A stretch of 64,000 nucleotides of DNA. It comes from Branchiostoma floridae. Taxonomy: Eukaryota > Chordata > Leptocardii > Amphioxiformes > Branchiostomatidae. The notes beneath the pieces were generated by a model. It was given only the letters and a program-made list of their open reading frames with translations. It was not told the DNA's origin and ran no database searches. This document shows positions 44,801 to 51,803 of this stretch, one piece after another (the stretch's first letter is position 1; every line of letters starts with the position of its first letter). Location of the stretch: NCBI RefSeq assembly GCF_000003815.2, contig NC_049989.1, positions 10,433,382 through 10,497,381 of the forward strand. Reading direction: 5' to 3'. The translations under genes were made by a program, and so were the position numbers.

Positions 44801-45422
44801 TTATAATCTAGATATTACGTAAAAGTAAGACAGCAAAATGCACAACACGTGAGGAAATTCGTTCTTTATCTCTGAAATTCGTTGAGTAATTTCTCAAACC
44901 CCGCAGTGCCGCATCAGTGCCTCAAGTTCAGTGAGATGTCACCTTTATGTATTTCATTGATTGGCCTACGTCACATATTCTACCCAGGGCCCGGCCGGGC
45001 TGTTTGGGGAAGCAAATAAAAAGTGTATGCCAATGAATATGCACAAGGCATGCTGCTGAATTATGTCTGGTCAGTTTCGTGTTTTTGTTGTCTTTTATAT
45101 CATACTTTTCGTTCCCCAAAACTGCCCGTCCGGGCCTCTTTGTTAAAACGTGACGTTAGCTAGCCTCTGTAGTTTCCACGTATTTGCAAAAATGACAGAA
45201 GTCAGAAGAGACAAATGGGCTACGGTTGTAACGTTATACCAAGCTAGCTAATTATCGATCATGATAAAGTAAAAGTCAAAGTACCACGATCGGGATGGAT
45301 TGCTTGTACTTGGGGTTGGTCCCCAGGTCCTGACAGCTTCCGATGATGGCGGTGGTGTTTTCGGTCATGTTGTACACGTAGCCGTCTAGGAAGCTTGCAG
45401 GAGTTGTCACGTTCCACGCCAT
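38432..45422 (-). CDS. Rhodopsin-family GPCR, NPFF-receptor-like, 6 exons, 385 aa
   Basis: Exons in transcript order: 45422-45285, 44681-44489, 44016-43917, 41589-41420, 39537-39365, 38815-38432. All introns are GT-AG, phases agree, and the sum is 1158 nt. The product is a plasma-membrane peptide receptor coupled to G proteins. It has an extracellular N-terminus with sequons at N4, N18 and N22, seven hydrophobic segments, GN in TM1, NLAVTD in TM2, C119/C192 for the extracellular disulfide, DRY (143-145), W169 in TM4, YLAP in TM5, NPIVY (318-322) in TM7, and Cys pair C344-C345 as a possible palmitoylation site. TVTN-FI-NLA-TDLLVG-FC-PITL-DN and [17 protein letters not shown] closely follow neuropeptide FF receptors; a QRFP- or SIFamide-receptor assignment is the alternative. 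Oddity: TM6 reads FTLLHLPL, so the usual toggle Trp is His276. The ligand is unknown. Confidence 0.9.
39365..39537 (-). CDS. Receptor exon 5: TM5 and ICL3
   Basis: Acceptor TTTTTCTACAG. Completes Gly201, then [20 protein letters not shown] and [16 protein letters not shown]. The donor GTGCGG after LGYK keeps the frame into TM6. A nicer-looking GTAAGC 16 bases upstream would break the frame and was not used. Confidence 0.87.
39730..40735. repeat. Repeat family E, long copy with inverted termini (intron 4)
   Basis: Left end TACCTCCATGAAAATT faces right end CATTTCATGGAGGTA. Inside are several octamer words (ATTATGCAAAT, ATTTGCATAA), CTAAGCTACCTGCATGCC, a block with GCTAGGGGGCCC, TTCTTGAGTTATT and a CA microsatellite near the right end. 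A related copy lies in intron 3 (42179-43106) and a short one at 21400-21690. Confidence 0.75.
40736..41419. other. Receptor intron 4, remaining part
   Basis: AT-rich intron sequence with no feature recognised. Confidence 0.6.
41420..41589 (-). CDS. Receptor exon 4: DRY, TM4 and ECL2
   Basis: Acceptor TTTTCCTGTCAG. Completes Arg144 of DRY, then [14 protein letters not shown]4 with [11 protein letters not shown] and ECL2 with the conserved Cys192 (KTCYEYW). Donor GTACGT at 41419. Ends in phase 1. Confidence 0.92.
41861..41987. repeat. (ACTC)n microsatellite in receptor intron 3
   Basis: About 31 near-perfect CACT units, ending abruptly at CGGCCCGTAACC. Open frames through it (Thr-His-Ser-Leu runs) are artefacts. 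Confidence 0.97.
42179..43106. repeat. Repeat family E, octamer-rich copy (intron 3)
   Basis: Contains repeated pairs of TTAATTATGCAAAT followed 10-15 bp later by ATTTGCATAATT (near 42311, 42433, 42554 and 42685), the words TACCAAAAATCATGACGATC and GTCAACACGTT, the GCTAGGGGGCCC block, ACCAAATATTATTGGGATCC and a CA/GACA microsatellite end. Same organisation as 39730-40735 without a clear left terminus. Confidence 0.75.
43374..43420 (-). ncRNA. Hammerhead-like ribozyme motif, left arm
   Basis: On the minus strand: CTGACGA, A, stem GGATAG/CTATCC with loop TGGATT, then GAAAC, followed by GAAACG-TCTGAC-CGTTTC, a perfect potential stem III. This matches the hammerhead core order CUGANGA - stem II - GAAA - stem III. 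The extra A before stem II is non-canonical and stem I is weak. Hammerheads are known in Penelope-like elements. Activity is not shown. Confidence 0.55.
43566..43608 (+). ncRNA. Hammerhead-like motif, right arm (stem II damaged)
   Basis: CTGACGA, GAAAC and the GAAACG/CGTTTC stem are intact, but stem II reads GGAAAG..TATCC and loses pairs compared with the left arm. Probably a decayed copy. Confidence 0.45.
43917..44016 (-). CDS. Receptor exon 3: TM3
   Basis: Acceptor CTCCCCTACCCCAG. Completes Gly111, then WEFGALMC119KLL (disulfide Cys) and [19 protein letters not shown]. Donor GTCAGA splits the Arg codon of DRY after two bases, a common intron site in this receptor class. Confidence 0.93.
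44108..44230 (+). mobile_element. tRNA-derived SINE, copy 1 (receptor intron 2)
   Basis: GGTTCGAATTC at 44162-44172 matches a polymerase III B box. Downstream GGGCATCTCGGTTGGGGCTG closely matches the copy at 50245-50370. The A box is decayed. It lies in the intron between TM2 and TM3 exons. Confidence 0.55.
44489..44681 (-). CDS. Receptor exon 2: TM1 and TM2
   Basis: Acceptor TTTATATTACAG, phase 0. Reads [30 protein letters not shown] and [19 protein letters not shown] with the TM1 Asn and TM2 Asp intact. Donor GTGAGG at 44488. Ends in phase 1. Confidence 0.93.
44711..44945. mobile_element. Fold-back MITE family A, copy 2 (receptor intron 1)
   Basis: Left end AAGGTGGTATCTCTGTGCAG; right end reads back as AAGGTGACATCTCACTGAAC. 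The interior shares TTCACTGCAGCACCG, TACGTAAAAGTAAGACAG, TCGTTCTTTATCTCTGAAAT and the CCCCGCAGTGCCGCA block with the other copies. Confidence 0.85.
44963..45160. mobile_element. MITE family B, intact copy (receptor intron 1)
   Basis: Left end GGCCTACGTCACATATTCTA with CCCGG-rich arm; right end AAAACGTGACGTTAGC, the inverted match. The interior has CCAATGAATATGCACAAGGC and GGCATGCTGCTGAATTAT. An equivalent copy at 50373-51803 is split by the Penelope-like element. Confidence 0.8.
45285..45422 (-). CDS. Receptor exon 1: start codon and extracellular N-terminus
   Basis: Starts [11 protein letters not shown] and ends QSIPIV at a phase-0 donor (GTACTT). An acceptor-like TTCTTCTTCTCCAAAG lies one base before the ATG, so the 5' UTR is probably on a separate upstream exon. 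A longer in-frame extension to 45602 is possible but is low-complexity and crosses this acceptor, so this start was chosen. Confidence 0.8.
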
Positions 45423-46235
45423 TCTTTGGAGAAGAAGAACGCAAAGAATTTTATCTGAAAATGTCTTGAAATAGTAACGTAAAATGTATCGGAAGAGGAT
45501 TGAGAGAGAGAAAGAGAGAGAGACAGTCAAGAACAGAAATATGGGCAAAGGGAGAGAGATACTGGGGTGTAGAAAAAAATGAGAGACAGAAAAGGTTGAC
45601 ATTGATAAAGATAAAGGAATGTAAATAAGTGGGTGAGGGAGGGAGGACGAAAAGATGGCAGAGGGAGAGCAAAATAGAAAAAAAAAGAGAGAATGGGATA
45701 TAAATTGAGGAAAGAGTGAGTAAGAGAAAAATGAGAAAGAGGGAGAGAGGGATGGAGGGAGAATGTTCTATTGAAATGGAAATTGTATGGACCTTTCCTC
45801 CACAAGCAAATAATGCATGCACTACACTTCGCACGTCCGTTCCAATTGCCGCAGGTAATTTTCCATCTGGTTGAAGAACATATAAGCCTCTTTATTACAT
45901 TATTTATGTACTGAGAAGCTCTCTTGGTTTCTACAACCAATAACATATTACATTGTTTCCGGTACAAGGGCTGCCCCCGTGAATGCACCTGTCAAATCCC
46001 ACTTCTGGAATGAAGCATAAATAGTCACGGATTGGCCTCTTGTATTTTTAGACATTGTAGTAATTAATTTAAATCCAACAGAGCGAAACGGCTAATGCTA
46101 CGTTCACAACTGGAAAAAAGGGGCCCTGCTGTCGGGATGGGTTATTTTTCCATTTTAGGGCGTGAACCGTACGTGGCCCCGTGGGACACCTTGCGGCTAC
46201 CGGGATATTTGTAGGGCAAGGCCGGGTCCCGGGGT
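45423..46235. other. Upstream of receptor exon 1; GA-rich tract
   Basis: A GA-rich, AGAGAG-type region at 45500-45760 gives long but meaningless frames on the minus strand. A GC-rich segment (46110-46232) resembles part of the fold-back at 3205-3345. Confidence 0.5.
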
Positions 46236-46950
46236 TGAACTTTGAACTTTATTAAAATCACCACTTTGCAGGCAATTTAGCCTGAATTGTGTTGGTGTTT
46301 ACAAGCTTCGTTATTAAACATTGTTTAAAAAGTTATTACAATTTTAAAGGCATACTTTACATTGACTTATAATTTTGCTTAAAATCACAAATTACAGACG
46401 TTTACTATACAATATTTGTAACAATGAGTTCGGTACACGTCATACGGATGTGATAGTGGCGTTAATTGTCATTCAACAGAGCAAGGGCCCTGGGGATAAA
46501 CGATTGCGAATGTCTGTTGGACCGGCTCAGTGGCAGCTTAAAACGGGGAGCCCGTCGTAGCTGGTACTGACACTCTGTAGCCGGCTGCAGGAACTCCTGG
46601 CAAGGGTGAGTGGCGTCAGCCACCACCCTTCTCAGTTCACGTACAGTCGCATCCCGTCTCCGGGACTCCAAGGTAGGTAGCTGTTCGTAGGGTATACCGA
46701 TGATCCTGCAACAGGACCTCTGGACTTTCTCCAGCTCTTCAGCCAGACCGCGGGGTAGACCTCCCCACACCGGTGAGCCGTACTCCAGTACTGGGCGGAT
46801 GAATGTCTTGTAGATCTGGAGAAGTACGTCTGCTGGTAGCCCGGCTCGTTTGGACAGTCGCAGGTAGTGAATCCTGGGGCTGACTTTCGACAACATGTAC
46901 TCAATGTGAGGGCCCCAGGACAAGTCGTCGCTGGTAGTAAGTCGGAGTTA
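46236..46950 (-). mobile_element. Second 5'-truncated LINE tail
   Basis: The minus-strand frame reads LSWGPHIEYMLSKVSPRIHY, LLQIYKTFIRPVLEYGSPVW, LEKVQRSCCRIIG and RRRDATVREL, the post-catalytic end of a LINE reverse transcriptase. The 3' end is AATAAAGTTCAAAGTTCAA, a short tandem tail rather than poly(A), so it belongs to a different clade from the element at 33.7-34.6 kb. No ATG begins the frame, and 5' sequence is missing. Confidence 0.85.
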
Positions 46951-46987
46951 GAATCAACCCGGGACATGGAAACAAGTAGACACCTTT

Positions 46988-47231
46988 AAGGTGCGCTCCC
47001 ATCGCACTTCTGTCTTGCGTCACTGCGGGGTTCATTCACTGCGTCACTGTTTTGTTATTTTCTCCGATTTTTTTTATGATTCATATTTTGCTTAAAACGT
47101 AAGCGTATGAGGAAGAAGACGACAAAATACACGAAAACAAAGAAAATTCTTTCTTCGTCTCTGAAATTCGTTGAGTATCTTTCGAACCCCTCAGTGACAC
47201 AAGCTTGACACAAGTGCGGTGGGAGCGCACC
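46988..47231. mobile_element. Fold-back MITE family A, copy 3
   Basis: Ends: AAGGTGCGCTCCCATCGCAC on the left; right end reads back GGTGCGCTCCCACCGCAC. These differ from the ends of copies 1 and 2, while the interior (TTCATTCACTGCGTCACTGT, TTTTCTCCGATTTTTTTTAT, CTGAAATTCGTTGAGTATCT) is the same family. It sits 38 bp from the LINE. Confidence 0.85.
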
Positions 47232-47489
47232 ATAAGCTAACAGTGAGCGCACCGAGAGCTAACCCCACAGTATCCGACAGTCCACCGGGACAAATATTAT
47301 CAAAGCATTAGCAAACGGTATCAAGAACTGATGTGAAACCCAAGAGTTGTACGAAATTCCATTAAGTTTTCAGCCCCCGCTGGTTCTCCCAGTTATTAGA
47401 TCAGACAAGTTTTTATATTAGACGTCAAAACAACTCTGGCTGAGTAATCCTTACAAATTACTACAATCTATTTATTCAGCCGAGAGATT

Positions 47490-47720
47490 TGTTTTTGGCC
47501 GAGAAGATTGACAAGATGGTCCTGTCAATAAGAAAAAAATGTACCATCGACAGGTTGCACCAGTCTATATCATATTTTGCACAATCGACAAGACGTTCCT
47601 GGCAAAATTTGCCGGCAAAATTGACAGTATTTTCCTGTCAATAAAACATTTACTACTGACAGGATGTGCCTGATAATAATGATATTTTTTAGACACAATT
47701 GACAGGATGTTTCTTACGGA
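47490..47720. repeat. Imperfect repeats of TTGACAGGATGTTCCTGTCAA type
   Basis: Several units of the form (A)TTGACAG..(N)..CCTGTCAATAA, each itself an imperfect palindrome, occur at roughly 55-60 bp spacing with AAAATTT/AAACATT between them. Origin unknown. Confidence 0.5.
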
Positions 47721-50240
47721 TAATACCTTGTGATCCAGTTAACTCTTCCCTTGACTAAATCTCAGGATGATCCTGAAAGCCATTCTTGAGAAGAAATAAA
47801 TGACTCGAATAAAAGTAAAAAAAGGGATTCAAAGAATTCCATGAACATCCTTGGAATAGCTTTGCTCATTGAAAATTCATCACGCTGGTCGAAATCTCGT
47901 GCGAAAAAAAACTACAATAATCGATTGTTGGATGTCAACAGTTGTGTGTTCGGTTTGATGGATGCGTAATCAGGTTAATGGGGCAATTAACGGCTCAACA
48001 AAAGTTATGTTCTTTATAAATCCAACCTGACACGACGAACCACACAGTAAAGTGCAAACAATAACCATAAAATATTCTAAGCCTTGAAAGAGTCTTATGA
48101 ACATAAAATGACCGATTATATTTGTAAACATTTCTACTGAATATCGCAAGGAAAACGCGTCTACTTCATTGTACTTGTATTGTGGTTCCTAGCACGAAGT
48201 ATGTATGTCTTATGTCTTTATATCCTTACACCATCCACCCGTCCAATATGTATGTTTAGAATGAACATACATGTATAACGGATTACATTTCAAATGTCAA
48301 ATCCAATACGTTTTCTTGGAAAGCTCCGTAGCCAAGGGAGCTTGCACGAGAAGCAAAACACATCTCAGTTCCCGCACGGCCTTGATTGCGCATTCTTATC
48401 ATGACTGTGTAGGGGATATAGCTTGCACATGCGCGCTAGTGGTTTCTTAGCACGCAGTTCGTCCAGAACGAACCGCCATGGTGTCTAGGGCCACATTTCC
48501 GTCGGACAGGAGCAGTTGGGTAACTGGTGATGGGTCCGAATATGTACTGGAATGTATCGAATCCACTAGGATACAGACAAAGAATGGTTGAAAAATGTAT
48601 ATCAAATCTGCATATAAGACAGACGCCACAGTTAATTTGTGCAATGGAAAGTACAAAATGGGAATACGATTATAGTGCCACCTAAAATCCTTGAAAATCC
48701 TTTTTTTCCTTCAAAACATTTGCCTAATCTGAAGATATTCGGGGTTAGAAGGAACAGGTGTGTTCCCATTTTGGTCAAAATTTTGCTCAGTTCACTAGTT
48801 TCAGTTCAGCAGTTGAGTTTGGCGTACAGAAGGATTTTAATTATTGAGTCATACGGCTGGTATATGAAAACTGAGGTCAAATATAAAGGTAAGGTTTCAG
48901 GCTTCTTTCTGGTGGAGAAGAAATTTAAGATTGAAATTGGGGTTAATACCTTCAGTACATATCAATATGCTTTTCCTGCCCCATAGTCCAGGAAGAAATC
49001 AGCAGTTCTAAAATAATAGGTCGGTCAGTCACTGTACTGTCTTTAAATCATTTACAGACCTTAATGTTTGCGTAGAGGGGACTGAGTAATTAATACTGAT
49101 GACCAGTCCATACGAGGTATAGTTTCAAATTCAATGTATATTGCCTCTCGGTAGCTTTCGCCCCTTCTTATGAGTATTCCGTTGTATTACGGTGTCTTTC
49201 TGTATACAGTCGGAGCCTGCTTCAAACAGCACACCCAGACGGTGATCATCACCCACTACAAGGCCAGGAAAAGCTCTTCTTGTCCTCTCGTGGCGTCACG
49301 ATGCTCTCTCACAGATGCACCGTGAAGATGATAAGAGGAATGGAAGGTCCTCTGACGCTTCGAAGCTACTCAGACTACTCGGCATTCACAGAGTAATGTG
49401 TTCAACGGCCATCTTGAAAATGTCAAGACGCATTTGACATCCCATTCTGTTCGAATCCAATTTTCGGAGTATAGACGCATTTTCTACACATACACGCCGA
49501 ATGTAAGAAGTGCTCTCCGGGAGTATTAAGATATCAGTTGTTTTATAGCCACATTGAGGTTTCGATTTATCCCTAGACTATGTCTGCTGTTTATATGAAC
49601 TCAGCGAATCTACTGGGTATGGGGGCATTACATGTAGTTAATTGTGGCCAGGGGCATTTCTTACTGATAGTTCTTTTTATTGAAATATGCCTCTTTTTAA
49701 TTTGAAAAAGACATGGTTTATTCTGACCGTAATTAACTAAATGTAATATCACAAACTCAAACTAATCAACTTAATGCATTGCCAAACTCTACAGGGTTTT
49801 GCGGTATTACATTTAGTTAATTATGGCCGGGGGCATTTCTTACTGATAGTTCTGTTCATTAGAATATGCCTCTTTTTAATCTGAAAATGCGGACATTGGA
49901 TTTCTTGTCTTCGTGGTAATCTTTTTTAATAATTCTCGACGTCTACTAATCGCAATAGTAATAGCAGTATATGTCTGGTTTAATTCAATAGTATTAGCAG
50001 TACATGCCTAGTTTGCTTTTACAAATATAAAATGTCAGCAAACAAAAAGAAATTTTGACTTTTTATTTTGCTCTGTAAATTGGTAGTGATAGGTTTGCAA
50101 TAATGCAATGACGACTGTAGTAATATTAGACGAAAGTAACCTTTTACGATATATGTACAAAGTTTATTGTGGAAGTTAGACGCTATCCCAGAATTCATGA
50201 ATAAAATTCTATTAAGATAGAGTTTAAACGACTCTATTAG
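47721..50240. other. Intergenic; direct duplication and one exon-like segment
   Basis: No gene assigned. A diverged ~174-bp direct duplication occurs at 49629-49730 and 49803-49890 (shared GGGCATTTCTTACTGATAGT and ATATGCCTCTTTTTAAT). The segment 49215-49324 looks like a possible terminal exon (see findings). Other frames have no motif. Confidence 0.45.
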
Positions 50241-50244
50241 GAAT

Positions 50245-50372
50245 GTCCCTGTAGCTCAACTGGTAGCAGCTGAGCTCTCCTTTCCAAATAGTCGGTGACT
50301 GATAGACACAGGCTCAATCCCAGATTGAGACATCTCGGTTAAGGCTGCACCCGTCTTTCGGAAGGGACGTAA
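50245..50372 (+). mobile_element. tRNA-derived SINE, copy 2 (5' part)
   Basis: GTAGCTCAACTGGTAGCAGC holds an A box, and GGCTCAATCCC (50311-50321) a B box at tRNA-like spacing. The head GTCCCTGTAGCTCAACTGG looks like a tRNA. The downstream CATCTCGGTTAAGGCTGCAC matches copy 1. It ends abruptly at the family B MITE; likely continuation AAATGGTGTTCCC resumes at 51805. Confidence 0.65.
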
Positions 50373-50509
50373 GGCCTACGTCACATTTCCTACCCGGGGC
50401 CCGGTCAGGCTGTTCGCGGAAACGAAAAATTAAAGTTTATACCAATAGATATGTTCAAATACAATTCAATCTCTACAACTGGATAAAAACGGATATTTAC
50501 TTCCGGACG

Positions 50510-50540
50510 TTTCGAGTGACATCCATCACTCTTCTTCAGC
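50510..50540 (-). ncRNA. Hammerhead-like motif, Penelope left arm
   Basis: On the minus strand: GCTGAAGA, A, stem GAGTG/CACTC with loop ATGGATGT, then GAAACGTCCGGA. It follows CUGANGA - stem II - GAAA, with one extra A before stem II. A short ACG/CGT stem III is possible. Known family context: Penelope-like elements commonly carry small hammerheads. Cleavage is not shown. Confidence 0.55.
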
Positions 50541-50697
50541 AAAAGCAGAATGAACTAGTCAGAACAATTCAATACCAGTACAGCTAACTAGAAAAACTAG
50601 TTTAACCACTAAATCGTTAGGATCATATGCAAAAGGTTACACAAATGCAAATCATGTTAGCATAGTTCCTATGGTCAGACAATACCATAGGAAAAAA

Positions 50698-51324
50698 CTA
50701 TTGTCCTTTGTTGTGCAAGGCGGGGTCCCATGTACTGGAAAGTTCTACGCGCAGTCCTCCTTTCCGGTTCAAGGTGGGGTTGTAGATCCGCTCGTAGATG
50801 GCCTCCTTGACACCCCGTTCGTACCACCGTGGTTCGCGGTCAAGAATGTCTGTAGTATCCAGTCTGAAGGAATGTCCTTGGTGTAGCTGAGTGTGGTGGT
50901 AGATGGCAGAATAGTATCCACTTGCTGTAGCCCTGCAGTGTTGTTTGTACCTAGCCTTCAGTGGTTGACTGGTTTCTCCAATGTAGGTGTCGTTGCACTG
51001 TGGACCTTCACACTTAAGTCTGTAGATGACGTCAGATTTGGTGCCTTTCTGTACACGGTCCTTTGGATGGACCAACTTCTGTCTGAGGGTGGAGTGGGGT
51101 TTGAAGTTGGTAGCAATGTTGAAGTTCTGTAGGATTCGCCGGAGTTTCTCTGATACTCCATGGATGTACGGTATTGTGGCATTCACTGTCTTCTTCTTTT
51201 TGTCCAGTGGCTTACTGTTGGAAGGTTTCTTTGACTCATGAGATGGTTTTAGGGCTTTGTTGAAAGACCATTGTCTGTAGCAACACTTGTTCAGGGCGTC
51301 CTTAAGGTGTCGGTACAATACCAT
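50698..51324 (-). pseudogene. Penelope-like protein remnant: linker and GIY-YIG endonuclease
   Basis: A 208-residue open frame without a native start. It reads IPYIHGVSEKLRRIL, HSTLRQKLVHPKDRV, then the GIY-YIG type segment VIYRLKCEGPQCNDTYIGET, LKARYKQH and a C-terminal EAIYERIYNPTLNRKGG. The Cys residues before YIGET are usual in Penelope-like endonucleases. The N-terminal reverse transcriptase is lost at the junction with the right terminal repeat. The last codons and the stop (CACAACAAAGGACAATAG) lie in the start of the left terminal repeat. No in-frame stop interrupts the remaining part, so the insertion may be fairly recent. Confidence 0.88.
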
Positions 51325-51551
51325 AGGAAAAAACTATTGTCCTTTGTTGTGCACAACAAAGGACAATAGTTTTTGCACAACAAAGGACAATAGTTTTTTC
51401 CTATGGTATTGTCTGACCATAGGAACTATGCTAACATGATTTGCATTTGTGTAACCTTTTGCATATGATCCTAACGATTTAGTGGTTAAACCAGTTTTTC
51501 TAGTTAGCTGTACTGGTATTGAATTGTCCTGACTAGTTCATTCTGCTTTTG

Positions 51552-51604
51552 CTGAAGAAGAGTGATGGATGTCACTCGAAACGTCCGGAAGTAAATATCC
51601 GTTT
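51552..51604 (+). ncRNA. Hammerhead-like motif, Penelope right arm
   Basis: CTGAAGA (51552-51558), A, stem GAGTG/CACTC with loop ATGGATGT, GAAAC at 51578-51582, then CGTCCGGA..TCCGTTTTTATC, which could close a short stem III. Identical core to the left arm, so both copies are preserved. Confidence 0.55.
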
Positions 51605-51803
51605 TTATCAATTTGTAGAGATTGAATTGTATTTGAATATTGCTTACCTGGATGTCTAACCTTCATAAACATCCCAATAGATATGCTTACGGCATGCTGT
51701 TGAATTATTTTCGGTCCGTTTTGTGTCTTTTAAATCTTATATGACACTGTTCGTTCCCGAATACTACCCGGTCGGGCCCCTTTCTGGAATTGTGACGTTA
51801 GCC

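Larger units (their letters stand above)
50454..51673 (-). mobile_element. Penelope-like retroelement fragment with inverted terminal repeats
   Basis: Inserted in a family B MITE, with a 12-bp target duplication CCAATAGATATG at 50442-50453 and 51674-51685. Two inverted terminal repeats of about 265-300 bp (50455-50720 and about 51348-51645) flank a truncated coding region. Each arm carries a hammerhead-like motif. The right edge has CCTGGATGTCTAACC. In the right arm, the segment ACAACAAAGGACAATAG is duplicated. Reverse transcriptase sequence is missing; only the GIY-YIG endonuclease end of the protein remains. Confidence 0.88.
50373..51803. mobile_element. MITE family B, copy split by the Penelope-like insertion
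   Basis: Left half 50373-50453 (GGCCTACGTCACATTTCCTA, CCCGGGGCCCGG) and right half 51674-51803 (GGCATGCTGTTGAATTAT, GGTCGGGCCCC, TTGTGACGTTAGCC) together match the intact copy at 44963-45160. Confidence 0.8.

Noticed and set aside
45451-45988. Minus-strand frames of 127-153 codons rich in Ser, Leu, Phe
   Set aside because: Translation of a GA/CT-rich tract; amino-acid content is that of low-complexity DNA, and the acceptor before the receptor ATG excludes it from the mature CDS.
50245-50330. Functional tRNA gene
   Set aside because: A and B boxes are present but the arms do not fold into a full cloverleaf by eye, and a SINE body follows that is shared with 44108-44230.
50893-51241. Plus-strand frames over the Penelope fragment
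   Set aside because: Antisense shadows of the GIY-YIG endonuclease remnant.
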